Shown here piece by piece: positions 17,541 through 23,956 of a DNA stretch of 64,000 bases. The stretch lies in contig PLGG01000015.1 in assembly GCA_003138515.1 (NCBI GenBank), positions 63,344-127,343 of the forward strand, written 5' to 3'. The notes under the pieces were generated by a model that saw only the letters and a list, made by a program, of their open reading frames with translations, was not told the origin of the DNA and made no database searches. The stretch is from Acidobacteriaceae bacterium. Its GTDB lineage: Bacteria; Acidobacteriota; Terriglobia; Terriglobales; Acidobacteriaceae. A program made the position numbers and the translations under genes. Every line of letters begins with the position of its first letter. Position 1 is the stretch's first letter.

Positions 17541-17616
17541 GCCGGAGAATTTCCGGCATAAGAAAAGCGTGGCCCTTGTTTCGGTCGGTCTAATCAGACT
17601 CGCCGAGCGGCCACGC
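17541..17616 (-). promoter_or_regulatory. Candidate attenuator in the rpsB-tsf spacer
   Basis: On the minus strand the 182-base spacer first forms a GCGTGGCC/GGCCACGC stem (arms 17609-17616 and 17567-17574) directly followed by TTTTCTT, the form of an intrinsic terminator with a long 34-base loop that itself holds a GTCT-GATT-AGAC hairpin. A second stem GCCGGA-GAATT-TCCGGC follows at 17541-17557, before tsf. Partial termination here would set the S2 to EF-Ts ratio. Confidence 0.55.
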
Positions 17617-17652
17617 TCTTCCGATTCCAGTGCGTGCTTCCGCGCCCAACCG

Positions 17653-18546
17653 CTACTTGGCGCTCTCCGCCGCCACTTCGTCCTCTTCCAGCAGCGTCGC
17701 CACGGCGGCCGGCGCCTTGCGAATGCCCCCGCCCAGCGCTGTCTCCAGGTCCACTTCCTCAACCGGTGAGGACTCCGCAGAAATCGCTACGCCCTCCACG
17801 CCACCTTCGCTCACTTCCGCGGCCGCCGCTACCGGCGCCTCTTCCGTGAAGGCCTTGTCGCTCAGCAGGTTCACGCCCTCGGCGGCTGAGTCGGCAACTT
17901 TCGACGTAAACAGCCGAATTGCCCGCAGCGCGTCGTCGTTGCCCGGAATCACGTAATCCACCACCGTCGGGTCGCAGTTCGTATCCACCACCGCAACCAC
18001 CGGGATGCCCAGCTTCCGCGCTTCCTTCACCGCAATCGTCTCGTTATTCGAGTCCACGATGAACAGTGCGTCGGGCAGGCGCTTCATGTTCTTGATGCCG
18101 GCCAGGTTGGCCTGCAGATGCTTGCGCTCGCGCTCTAGCTTGATCACTTCCTTCTTGGTCAGCAGGTCGTAGCGGCCGTCCGTAGCCATCTCATCCAGTT
18201 CCTGCAGGCGCTTCACACTCTTCTGCACCGTCACCCAGTTGGTCAAGAGGCCCCCCAGCCAGCGCTGGTTAATGTACGGCATCCCCGCCCGCGTCGCCTC
18301 TTCGGCCACCGCATCCTGCGCCTGGCGCTTGGTGCCGACAAACAGAATCGTCTTGCCGCTTGCGCACAGCTCAACCACAAACTTTGACGCCTCCTTAAAC
18401 AGCTTCAGCGTCTTCTGCAGGTCGATGATGTAAATTCCGTTGCGCTCCCCGAAGATGTATTCCTTCATCTTGGGATTCCAGCGCTTCGTTTGATGCCCGA
18501 AGTGAACACCCGCTTCAAGCAGTTCCTTCATGGTGATAGTTGCCAA
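17653..18546 (-). CDS. rpsB: 30S ribosomal protein S2
   Basis: 297 residues. The start [25 protein letters not shown] and the segments F-V-G-T-K-R-Q-A and W-L-G-G-L-L-T-N are diagnostic. The core ends near 230. A tail of about 65 acidic, Ala/Glu/Val-rich residues follows, which standard S2 (about 240) lacks; it is probably disordered. S2 is placed late on the 30S body. The order rplM-rpsI-rpsB-tsf is the usual one. Confidence 0.98.
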   Translation of the reverse strand: MATITMKELLEAGVHFGHQTKRWNPKMKEYIFGERNGIYIIDLQKTLKLFKEASKFVVELCASGKTILFVGTKRQAQDAVAEEATRAGMPYINQRWLGGLLTNWVTVQKSVKRLQELDEMATDGRYDLLTKKEVIKLERERKHLQANLAGIKNMKRLPDALFIVDSNNETIAVKEARKLGIPVVAVVDTNCDPTVVDYVIPGNDDALRAIRLFTSKVADSAAEGVNLLSDKAFTEEAPVAAAAEVSEGGVEGVAISAESSPVEEVDLETALGGGIRKAPAAVATLLEEDEVAAESAK

Positions 18547-18619
18547 TGGTCCTCCTTCGTGGACTGCATCCGGGCTGGTGATTCTGTGGCCCGGATTTAT
18601 CCCCTTGCGGGGAGATTTG

Positions 18620-18746
18620 TGAAACCAGCTTCTAGCCGTTTGCTTCTAGCCGTTAGCTTCTAGCCACTAGCTTTTCCGCGCCGGACCTCACTTCTTCGAA
18701 GGTCCCGATACTGCCTCTTCAAGCACGAAAAAACTAGGAGCTAGCA
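18620..18746. repeat. CTAGC-type word repeat, rpsB-rpsI spacer
   Basis: Three imperfect tandem units of GCTTCTAGCCGTT, then ACTAGCTTTT, a core with a GGACCT/AGGTCC stem, and an inverted arm AAACTAGGAGCTAGC. The same layout (CTAGC words, hairpin core, inverted CTAGC words) recurs at 44317-44412; shorter copies lie at 23430-23480 and 39303-39340. Confidence 0.7.
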
Positions 18747-18752
18747 AAAGCG

Positions 18753-19151
18753 TTAGCGCTTGCTGAACTGGAACCGCTTTCTCGCGCCTTTCTGCCCGTA
18801 CTTCTTGCGTTCCTTCTGGCGCGCGTCGCGAGTCATCAATCCTTCGGCCTTGAGCAGCTTGCGCAGCTCAGGGTTGAACTCAACCAAAGCGCGGGCTATG
18901 CCCATCTTCACCGCGTCGGCCTGCGCTGAAACTCCGCCGCCCTTCACGGTGGTCACCACATCGAAGGTCGCCCCGAGATCGGCCACTGCCAGCGTGCGCT
19001 TCGCGCTAACCCGCTGCTGCTCGGTCACAAAGTGCTCTTCAAACTTCTTGCCGTTCACTTTCCACTCGCCCGTGCCGGGACGCAGAAAAACTCTCGCGAT
19101 CGCCGTCTTGCGCCGCCCCGTCCCGTAATACTGAACCAGATCCTCTGCCAT
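18753..19151 (-). CDS. rpsI: 30S ribosomal protein S9
   Basis: 132 residues, full length. [13 protein letters not shown] at the start and the basic C-terminal [16 protein letters not shown] are the S9 signatures; the tail reaches the P-site tRNA in the ribosome. It lies 74 bases after rplM in the same direction; that spacer holds a run of AGTCCCG words (19190-19220). Confidence 0.98.
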   Translation of the reverse strand: MAEDLVQYYGTGRRKTAIARVFLRPGTGEWKVNGKKFEEHFVTEQQRVSAKRTLAVADLGATFDVVTTVKGGGVSAQADAVKMGIARALVEFNPELRKLLKAEGLMTRDARQKERKKYGQKGARKRFQFSKR

Positions 19152-19225
19152 TCGTTTCCTCTTAGCTCTCAGCCGTCAATCTTGTCTTTCCTAGTCCCGT
19201 AGTCCCGAGTCCCGCAGTCCCTGCC

Positions 19226-19648
19226 TTACAGTGCCACCGGCTTCTGCGCCGTGTGCGGATGCTTGTCGCCGCGGTATACCTTCAACTTCGATCCCATGGC
19301 CCGCCCCATCTTGCTCTTCGGCAGCATGCCCTTGATCGCCTCTTCCAGAACCTTCTCCGGCCGGCGATTGATCAGCCGCGTAAACGACTCCTCGCGCAGC
19401 CCGCCCGGAAAGCCCGTATAGCGGCGGTAAAGCTTGGTCTGGTCCTTCAAACCCGTCAGTTTGACCTTCTCCGCGTTGATCACGATCACGTGGTCGCCCA
19501 TGTCGATGTACGGCACATACTTCGGATTCGTCTTGCCGCTCAGCACCATCGCGGCCTTAGTCGCCAGCCGCCCCAGCGTCTGACCGCTCGCGTCCACCAC
19601 ATACCATTTGCGGCTAATATCCTTGCCGCTCGGAATAAATGTCGACAT
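19226..19648 (-). CDS. rplM: 50S ribosomal protein L13
   Basis: 140 residues from the ATG at 19648, which gives the normal L13 length; a longer frame to 19687 is not family-like. Motifs: [16 protein letters not shown] and [12 protein letters not shown]. First gene of rplM-rpsI-rpsB-tsf. Its leader includes the CTCGGGTGCC-type hairpin element at 19709-19760, so that element could be transcribed ahead of it. Confidence 0.98.
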   Translation of the reverse strand: MSTFIPSGKDISRKWYVVDASGQTLGRLATKAAMVLSGKTNPKYVPYIDMGDHVIVINAEKVKLTGLKDQTKLYRRYTGFPGGLREESFTRLINRRPEKVLEEAIKGMLPKSKMGRAMGSKLKVYRGDKHPHTAQKPVAL

Positions 19649-20249
19649 CTCTCTGCTTCCCTCGAAAAATTTTGCCCCGCGCCTCAAAAACTGCGGGTTC
19701 CCTACAACCTCGGGTGCCCCATCCTAAACGCGCATTTTGCGTTTAGGGTGGCATCGCACCAACCCGCGCAAACCACTATCGCCCGCGTAAAAAACGCACG
19801 GGCCAGAACCTCTACCCACTGCCAAACAAATCTGTTCGGGTGAGAAGCTGCACGAGCTGGTTCTCATCGGAACCCTGGCTGCGCCGGACCACATTCTCCC
19901 TGGTCCCGCAGCCGGTGGCCTGTTCCATCAGAGGGCCGCCAGAACCTGGCCGGAGCCTCTTTCAGATAAGTCCGGGTGAGCACACCGAGACCCCAGGCGC
20001 AACACCGCGCAAGAACTCCAGAATACTCAAAAATCAGCCCCAAGTCAACGAAAGACCGGCCCCAGGCTCCAGCATTCGATCCCATTCGCAGCGGGTCCAC
20101 CTCGAGCAAGGGTTGAAACATTCCTCCACCCAAAGGCCGACGACAATCCCTTCACGTTCGCGTAAGATCGGGTCTCATTGAACGATTTCGCGATTCAAAT
20201 CCCATCTCCCCACGGGTTGAGTCAGCAAATGCATCTCCGGAGGTCAACC
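19649..20249. other. Spacer between rplM and the outer-membrane protein gene
   Basis: About 600 bases. It holds the hairpin repeat described separately and a GGAGGT ribosome-binding site at 20239-20244. The open frames here (for example minus 19864-20133) have no family resemblance and are not called. Promoters for both divergent units must lie here. Confidence 0.5.
19709..19760. repeat. CTCGGGTGCC-type hairpin element, copy 1
   Basis: Starts with CTCGGGTGCCCCATCC (19709-19724) and folds: CATCCTAAACGC (19720-19731) pairs with GCGTTTAGGGTG (19739-19750) around a 7-base loop, and GGTGC pairs with GCACC (19756-19760) outside. A near-identical 16-base head occurs at 21398. Confidence 0.75.
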
Positions 20250-21323
20250 ATGTCTTTCTTCAACAGCAGAGTTTTGTCCCTCGCCCTTGCCGTTATTGCA
20301 ATCGGCGGCCAATGGGCCGGCGCGCAGGGATGCGTGGCCGCTCACAGCAATCAGCGATCCTTCGACGAGCTGATCACCGGCGGCGGCGCAGAGGCTTCGC
20401 CCGGCGGCACTCACAATTGGATCCACAACCTCACCGTCGACATCGGCTATCGCGTCTTCAACTCGAACAAATACTTCCAGGGCAGCAAGGAAATAGCCCG
20501 CTCTAGTGCGGTGGAGAACCACCAGAATATCTTCGATGTCGCCTTTCAGTACCAGTTGTCGCATCGCTGGAGCATCATCGGCGACATACCGGTCTTCAAC
20601 GGCTCTCGCAACCAGATCTACCCGCCAACAGGGATCTTCAGAGTGAGCGGAATCGGCGACATCACCGTCGGCATGGAGTCATGGCTATTCCGGCCTCCCA
20701 CGGAACATGGCGGGAATATTGCCGTGAACGCCCAGATCAAGTTGCCCACCGGAAAAGACAATGCAACCGGGGCTGCGCTCCTCAAGGGCCAGACCGTAAA
20801 CGCTACTGCCGATCCGTCCCTGCAGCCCGGCGATGGCGAATGGGCCTTCAGCGTCGGCTCGCAGGCCTATCAGGCGCTTTGGCACACGGCAACGGCATAC
20901 GCGCAGGGGAACTACCTTGCCAGCCCGGCGGATACGAATGGAGTGAACTCCTTTCGCACGCAGCAAGGACAAGGCGTGATTTCGTCGACCGACCAGTACC
21001 TTTACCGTGCCGGAATCGTGCAGATGGTTCCGAAAGTGAAAGCGCTCAGAGGGCTGGCCTTCAGCGCGGGCATTCGCGGTGAGGGCGTCCCGGTGCACGA
21101 CCTCATCGGCGCTAGCAATGGCTTCCGCCGGCCCGGATTTATCCTCTCCTTCGATCCCGGACTCATGTTCAACTACAAGAGAGACACGCTTTCAGTGAAC
21201 GGCCCGTGGGCCATCTACCGCGACCGGCCGCCAAGCGTGCCCGAGATTCAGTACAACATCTCCAACGGCGACGCGTTCTTCTCCGACTACACGGTGATCG
21301 CCTCTCTCTCCCACCACTTTTAG
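20250..21323 (+). CDS. Outer-membrane beta-barrel protein, transporter/porin-like
   Basis: 357 residues from the ATG at 20250, preceded by GGAGGT at 20239-20244; the frame extends upstream to 20178 but this site sets the start. Signal peptide about 1-26 (L-S-L-A-L-A-V-I-A-I-G-G-Q-W-A-G-A-Q). The mature part alternates strands such as I-H-N-L-T-V-D-I-G-Y-R-V-F and R-W-S-I-I-G-D-I-P-V-F, and ends with the C-terminal Phe (S-L-S-H-H-F) expected for BAM-dependent barrels. Role unknown; the family is often annotated as a putative outer-membrane solute channel. Monocistronic. Confidence 0.75.
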   Translation: MSFFNSRVLSLALAVIAIGGQWAGAQGCVAAHSNQRSFDELITGGGAEASPGGTHNWIHNLTVDIGYRVFNSNKYFQGSKEIARSSAVENHQNIFDVAFQYQLSHRWSIIGDIPVFNGSRNQIYPPTGIFRVSGIGDITVGMESWLFRPPTEHGGNIAVNAQIKLPTGKDNATGAALLKGQTVNATADPSLQPGDGEWAFSVGSQAYQALWHTATAYAQGNYLASPADTNGVNSFRTQQGQGVISSTDQYLYRAGIVQMVPKVKALRGLAFSAGIRGEGVPVHDLIGASNGFRRPGFILSFDPGLMFNYKRDTLSVNGPWAIYRDRPPSVPEIQYNISNGDAFFSDYTVIASLSHHF

Positions 21324-21397
21324 CCGGATCACTTAATTCGCCTGATCTCTTAGGCGGATCACCCTCTAAACAGATCTCCTGAGCGGATCACGATCGG

Positions 21398-21440
21398 CTC
21401 GGGTGCCACATCCAGGCGGGACCGTCCTTTCGGTCCCGCC
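21398..21440. repeat. CTCGGGTGCC-type hairpin element, copy 2 (possible terminator)
   Basis: The head CTCGGGTGCCACATCC (21398-21413) differs by one base from copy 1. It is followed by a perfect 10-bp stem GGCGGGACCG-TCCTTT-CGGTCCCGCC (21415-21440). No long T-run, but it could end the upstream barrel transcript. Just before it, GCGGATCAC-like words repeat three times (21324-21391). Confidence 0.65.
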
Positions 21441-21625
21441 GCCCTGTTTCGCCACAACCCTCCCCAGCCGTGAACTCCCGCCCCAATCCCTGCGTAACCG
21501 CCTATATTCAGTAATCTGCTTCCTGAAGCGAAGCCACCTGCGCCTCTCTCACCATAACTTTCGGAGGGTTCGAACATGCTCGTCGAGGACCGGCGAATCC
21601 GCAATTTGCGGTATCCTGTTGAAGC

Positions 21626-21702
21626 GCGCCCGTAGCTCAGCTGGATAGAGCGAACGCCTCCGGAGCGTTAGGTCGGGAGTTCGAATCTCTCCGGGCGCAC
21701 CA
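21626..21702 (+). tRNA. tRNA-Arg (CCG), copy 1
   Basis: 77 nt including encoded CCA. Acceptor GCGCCCG/CGGGCGC, D stem GCTC/GAGC, anticodon stem AACGC/GCGTT with loop CTCCGGA (anticodon CCG), T arm with GTTCGAATC. All stems pair. It reads CGG arginine codons. Confidence 0.97.
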
Positions 21703-21787
21703 TCTCAAATCCTTACACCTCATTTGGACTATCTCCATATCACCCTCAAAGACCGTAGCTGCGGGTCCAACGCCAAGGAGATCTCAC

Positions 21788-22339
21788 ATGAAACGGATAA
21801 TCGGGTCGGTTGCGACTTGTGTGTTGCTCGGAGTTTCAATTCACGCGCAGGCTCCGCAAGGGCCGCCGAAACCGGGCCCGGAAGTGGAGCGGCTCGCGTA
21901 TTTTGTCGGCAACTGGAATGAACAGGGTAAATCTACCGCGCACGGCATGGAAGGACCGGTGTCGTCAACGCAAGAGTGGGAATGGGTATCCGGAGGATTC
22001 TTTCTTGAGGGTCACTCGGTCAACAAATCGCCCGCGGGCGACTTTTCGATCATGAGCGTTTTGGGATATGACCCGGAAACCAAAATGTACACCTACAACG
22101 CATTCGACAGTTGGGGCGAATCGATCACGGCCAAAGGAAGTGTCAGCGGCGACACCTGGACCTGGATAACCGAGTCGATGATTCAAGGTAAGCCAATCGA
22201 GACGCGCTTAACCGAGAAGGAAGTCTCCAAAACGCAATACACACTCAAATATGAATCGTCCACAGATGGCGGCAAGACATGGTCATCCGATCTGGAATCG
22301 ACGTTTACGAAGGTGGCGGCGACGACGCCTTCGAAGTAG
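21788..22339 (+). CDS. Secreted DUF1579 family protein
   Basis: 183 residues with AAGGAG upstream of the ATG. Signal peptide about 1-20 (ending S-I-H-A-Q). The DUF1579 pattern follows: L-A-Y-F-V-G-N-W-N-E-Q-G (about 35-46), G-F-F-L-E-G-H-S and V-L-G-Y-D-P-E-T-K-M-Y-T-Y. This lipocalin-like family has no settled function and probably binds a small ligand in the periplasm. The gene is bracketed by two almost identical tRNA-Arg genes and looks less GC-rich than its neighbours. Confidence 0.85.
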   Translation: MKRIIGSVATCVLLGVSIHAQAPQGPPKPGPEVERLAYFVGNWNEQGKSTAHGMEGPVSSTQEWEWVSGGFFLEGHSVNKSPAGDFSIMSVLGYDPETKMYTYNAFDSWGESITAKGSVSGDTWTWITESMIQGKPIETRLTEKEVSKTQYTLKYESSTDGGKTWSSDLESTFTKVAATTPSK

Positions 22340-22382
22340 AGATTGAGGAGGGATGGATTTGGGGCGTGTGGCGAACTGCTCC

Positions 22383-22459
22383 GCGCCCGTAGGTCAGCTG
22401 GATAGAGCGAACGCCTCCGGAGCGTTAGGTCGGGAGTTCGAATCTCTCCGGGCGCACCA
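22383..22459 (+). tRNA. tRNA-Arg (CCG), copy 2, D-stem mismatch
   Basis: 77 nt with CCA. Identical to the copy at 21626 except base 11 (C to G). The D stem becomes GGTC/GAGC, so pair 11-24 is G opposite G. Anticodon CCG and all other stems are intact. It may be weakly functional or a decaying duplicate. Confidence 0.9.
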
Positions 22460-22625
22460 TTTCTTATCCGCCGCCTCATCGTCGCGCAGCTTCACCTTCC
22501 CCCTCGACACCCCAAACACACAAAAGCCCCTCGCTTCCGAGAGGCTCCCTGCCGAATCAGAGGAAAGTTGCGCCTTGCAGGCCGATCGGATGCCGCTCCG
22601 CGCTTGCTGGCCCGCCCTGCCCGAT

Positions 22626-22811
22626 TTACGCCATCGAGGCGCTGATGTTGGTGAACATCGTGCTCACGACGCTGGCCACGTGAGTGACACTGGAGATGCA
22701 AACGAGAGCAATCAAGGAGACGAGCAATCCATACTCGACCAGATCCTGACCTTCCTCGCCGTTCTTCAGTCTCTGAAATTGCGCGTACAGATTCAAAAAC
22801 AGGCTGTTCAT
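22626..22811 (-). CDS. Flp/Fap-type pilin, orphan
   Basis: 61 residues from the ATG at 22811, which has a perfect AAGGAGGT site upstream; a longer frame is open but not pilin-like. The segment G-Q-D-L-V-E-Y-G-L-L-V-S-L-I-A-L-V is the type IVb pilin signature (Gly-x4-Glu-Tyr) followed by the hydrophobic helix. Flp pilins are cut at the Gly and assembled by the Tad machinery. No tad, prepilin peptidase or secretin gene is in the window, so it depends on a machinery elsewhere. Confidence 0.88.
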   Translation of the reverse strand: MNSLFLNLYAQFQRLKNGEEGQDLVEYGLLVSLIALVCISSVTHVASVVSTMFTNISASMA

Positions 22812-23429
22812 TTGTGACCTCCTTGGTAGTCGGGGATTACCGCTCAGCGGAGGCCGCGGGATGTTGACCGAGGGCCAGCCAGAAATCGAGTCCGCCCCCG
22901 GTACCTCCGTCAAAGGCACGTTGGTAACATTGAAACTCGTTACTTTTGCTGACTCAATGACACTTTGGCGTTATTTGCTGGCACTCCTGGGGCATTCCCC
23001 GCATCCACGTCCCCGTGCTTCCAGTATCGGGTCCCGCACCCCGTTCGTCCCCACAATGCCTCGTTCCTTGACGCCTGACCCCTGATTTTCTGATCCATGA
23101 TCCCCAACTCACCCCTTCACTTCTTCACTCGTTCCACATCTTCACACGCCCCCTCGCTTCCTCGCTCCCGTGCTCCCTGCTTTTCCGTCAAGCCCTCCGC
23201 CCCCTCATTTCCTTCCATCCCCCACCCAAAGTCCGCTCTACGGTGCCTTTTTTCTCCAAATCTTTGAGGCAGATAGCAGCCTAACCCTCCAGCCGCCGCG
23301 CACCCAAAATTTCTCTCGCCAACTTTGCCGATCATTATGCCCGCTTAGCGCACAATGGTCCCATGGTGAAGAGGCAGGGAACAATAGAACAAGGGACCAA
23401 GGGAACAAGGGAACGAGAAAAGCCGCTGC

Positions 23430-23480
23430 CTCAGCATGAAGAGCTAGAAGCTAGGAGCCAGCAGCTAGAAGCTGTTTTTA
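23430..23480. repeat. CTAGC-type word repeat
   Basis: AGAGCTAGAAGCTAGGAGCC then AGCAGCTAGAAGCTG: at least three AGCTAGAAGCTAG-like words. Same words as in the 18620 and 44317 elements. Confidence 0.65.
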
Positions 23481-23547
23481 CCCACCCCCCCATGCCTCCG
23501 ACACCCACCCCCCTACCAATCCGCACCCCACCCCCCCCATACCCTTT

Positions 23548-23630
23548 TGTGAGACTGTGAATCTGTGAAACTGTGGAGCCAGCCGAATCAACAACTTGCA
23601 GCCACAGTTTCACAGTTTCACAGTCTCACA
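23548..23630. repeat. 29-bp inverted repeat of GTGAAACTG words
   Basis: Left arm 23548-23576 and right arm 23602-23630 are reverse complements with one mismatch; the loop is 25 bases. Each arm is itself built of three TGTGAAACTG-like words. A short GTTTCGTTTTT follows on plus, so terminator activity is possible. Confidence 0.85.
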
Positions 23631-23689
23631 GTTTCGTTTTTCTCGATCTCGGCAGAATTCTCGATCTCGCGCTAAACTTCCGCGCCGCG

Positions 23690-23746
23690 AATTGCAGCTG
23701 AAAGCTGAAGGCTGAGAACTGGGAACTAAGAACTGGAAACTGTATC
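23690..23746. repeat. GAACTG-type word repeat
   Basis: AGCTGAAAGCTGAAGGCTG followed by GAACTGGGAACTAAGAACTG and GAAACTG. The same words occur between cydA and cydB (52300-52346) and near 53450-53478. Confidence 0.65.
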
Positions 23747-23750
23747 GGAA

Positions 23751-23826
23751 TGGTGGACGCGGAAGGAATCGAACCTTCAACCTGTCGGTTAAGAGCCGAA
23801 TGCTCTGCCAGTTGAGCTACGCGTCC
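23751..23826 (-). tRNA. tRNA-Lys (CTT)
   Basis: 76 nt with encoded CCA. Acceptor GGACGCG/CGCGTCC, D stem GCTC/GAGC, anticodon loop CTCTTAA (anticodon CTT), T stem GAAGG/CCTTC. The outermost anticodon-stem pair 27-43 is T opposite C. Reads AAG lysine codons. Confidence 0.96.
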
Positions 23827-23956
23827 TTGGGGTTCAAAAAGCCGCGCCAGTGACTTTCTTGCGCGACTACAGGCGGAGCAGAAAATCGCATCCGCACCTT
23901 GAAAAATATACCACAGACTCAGCGCGGTTCCCAACCGCGGCGCACTGTTCAATGCG

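Larger units (their letters stand above)
22812..23750. other. Gene-free region of simple repeats
   Basis: About 940 bases without a convincing gene. 22990-23260 is C/T-rich with CCC-spaced words. 23380-23420 repeats (A)GGGAACAAGGGA-like words. 23430-23480 holds GAGCTAGAAGCTAG words. 23490-23545 is nearly pure C with CAC spacers. 23548-23630 is a long inverted repeat. 23690-23745 repeats GAACTGGGAACTAA-like words. Every open frame here translates as low-complexity sequence. Confidence 0.75.

Noticed and set aside
21330..21395. GCGGATCAC words as a possible regulator array
   Set aside because: They lie downstream of a gene and upstream of a terminator-like hairpin, not in a promoter; noted with the repeat but not claimed as operators.
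23548..23630. Possible CRISPR-like array in the repeat zone
   Set aside because: Repeat words are 7-10 bases, drift from unit to unit, and have no unique spacers of constant length.
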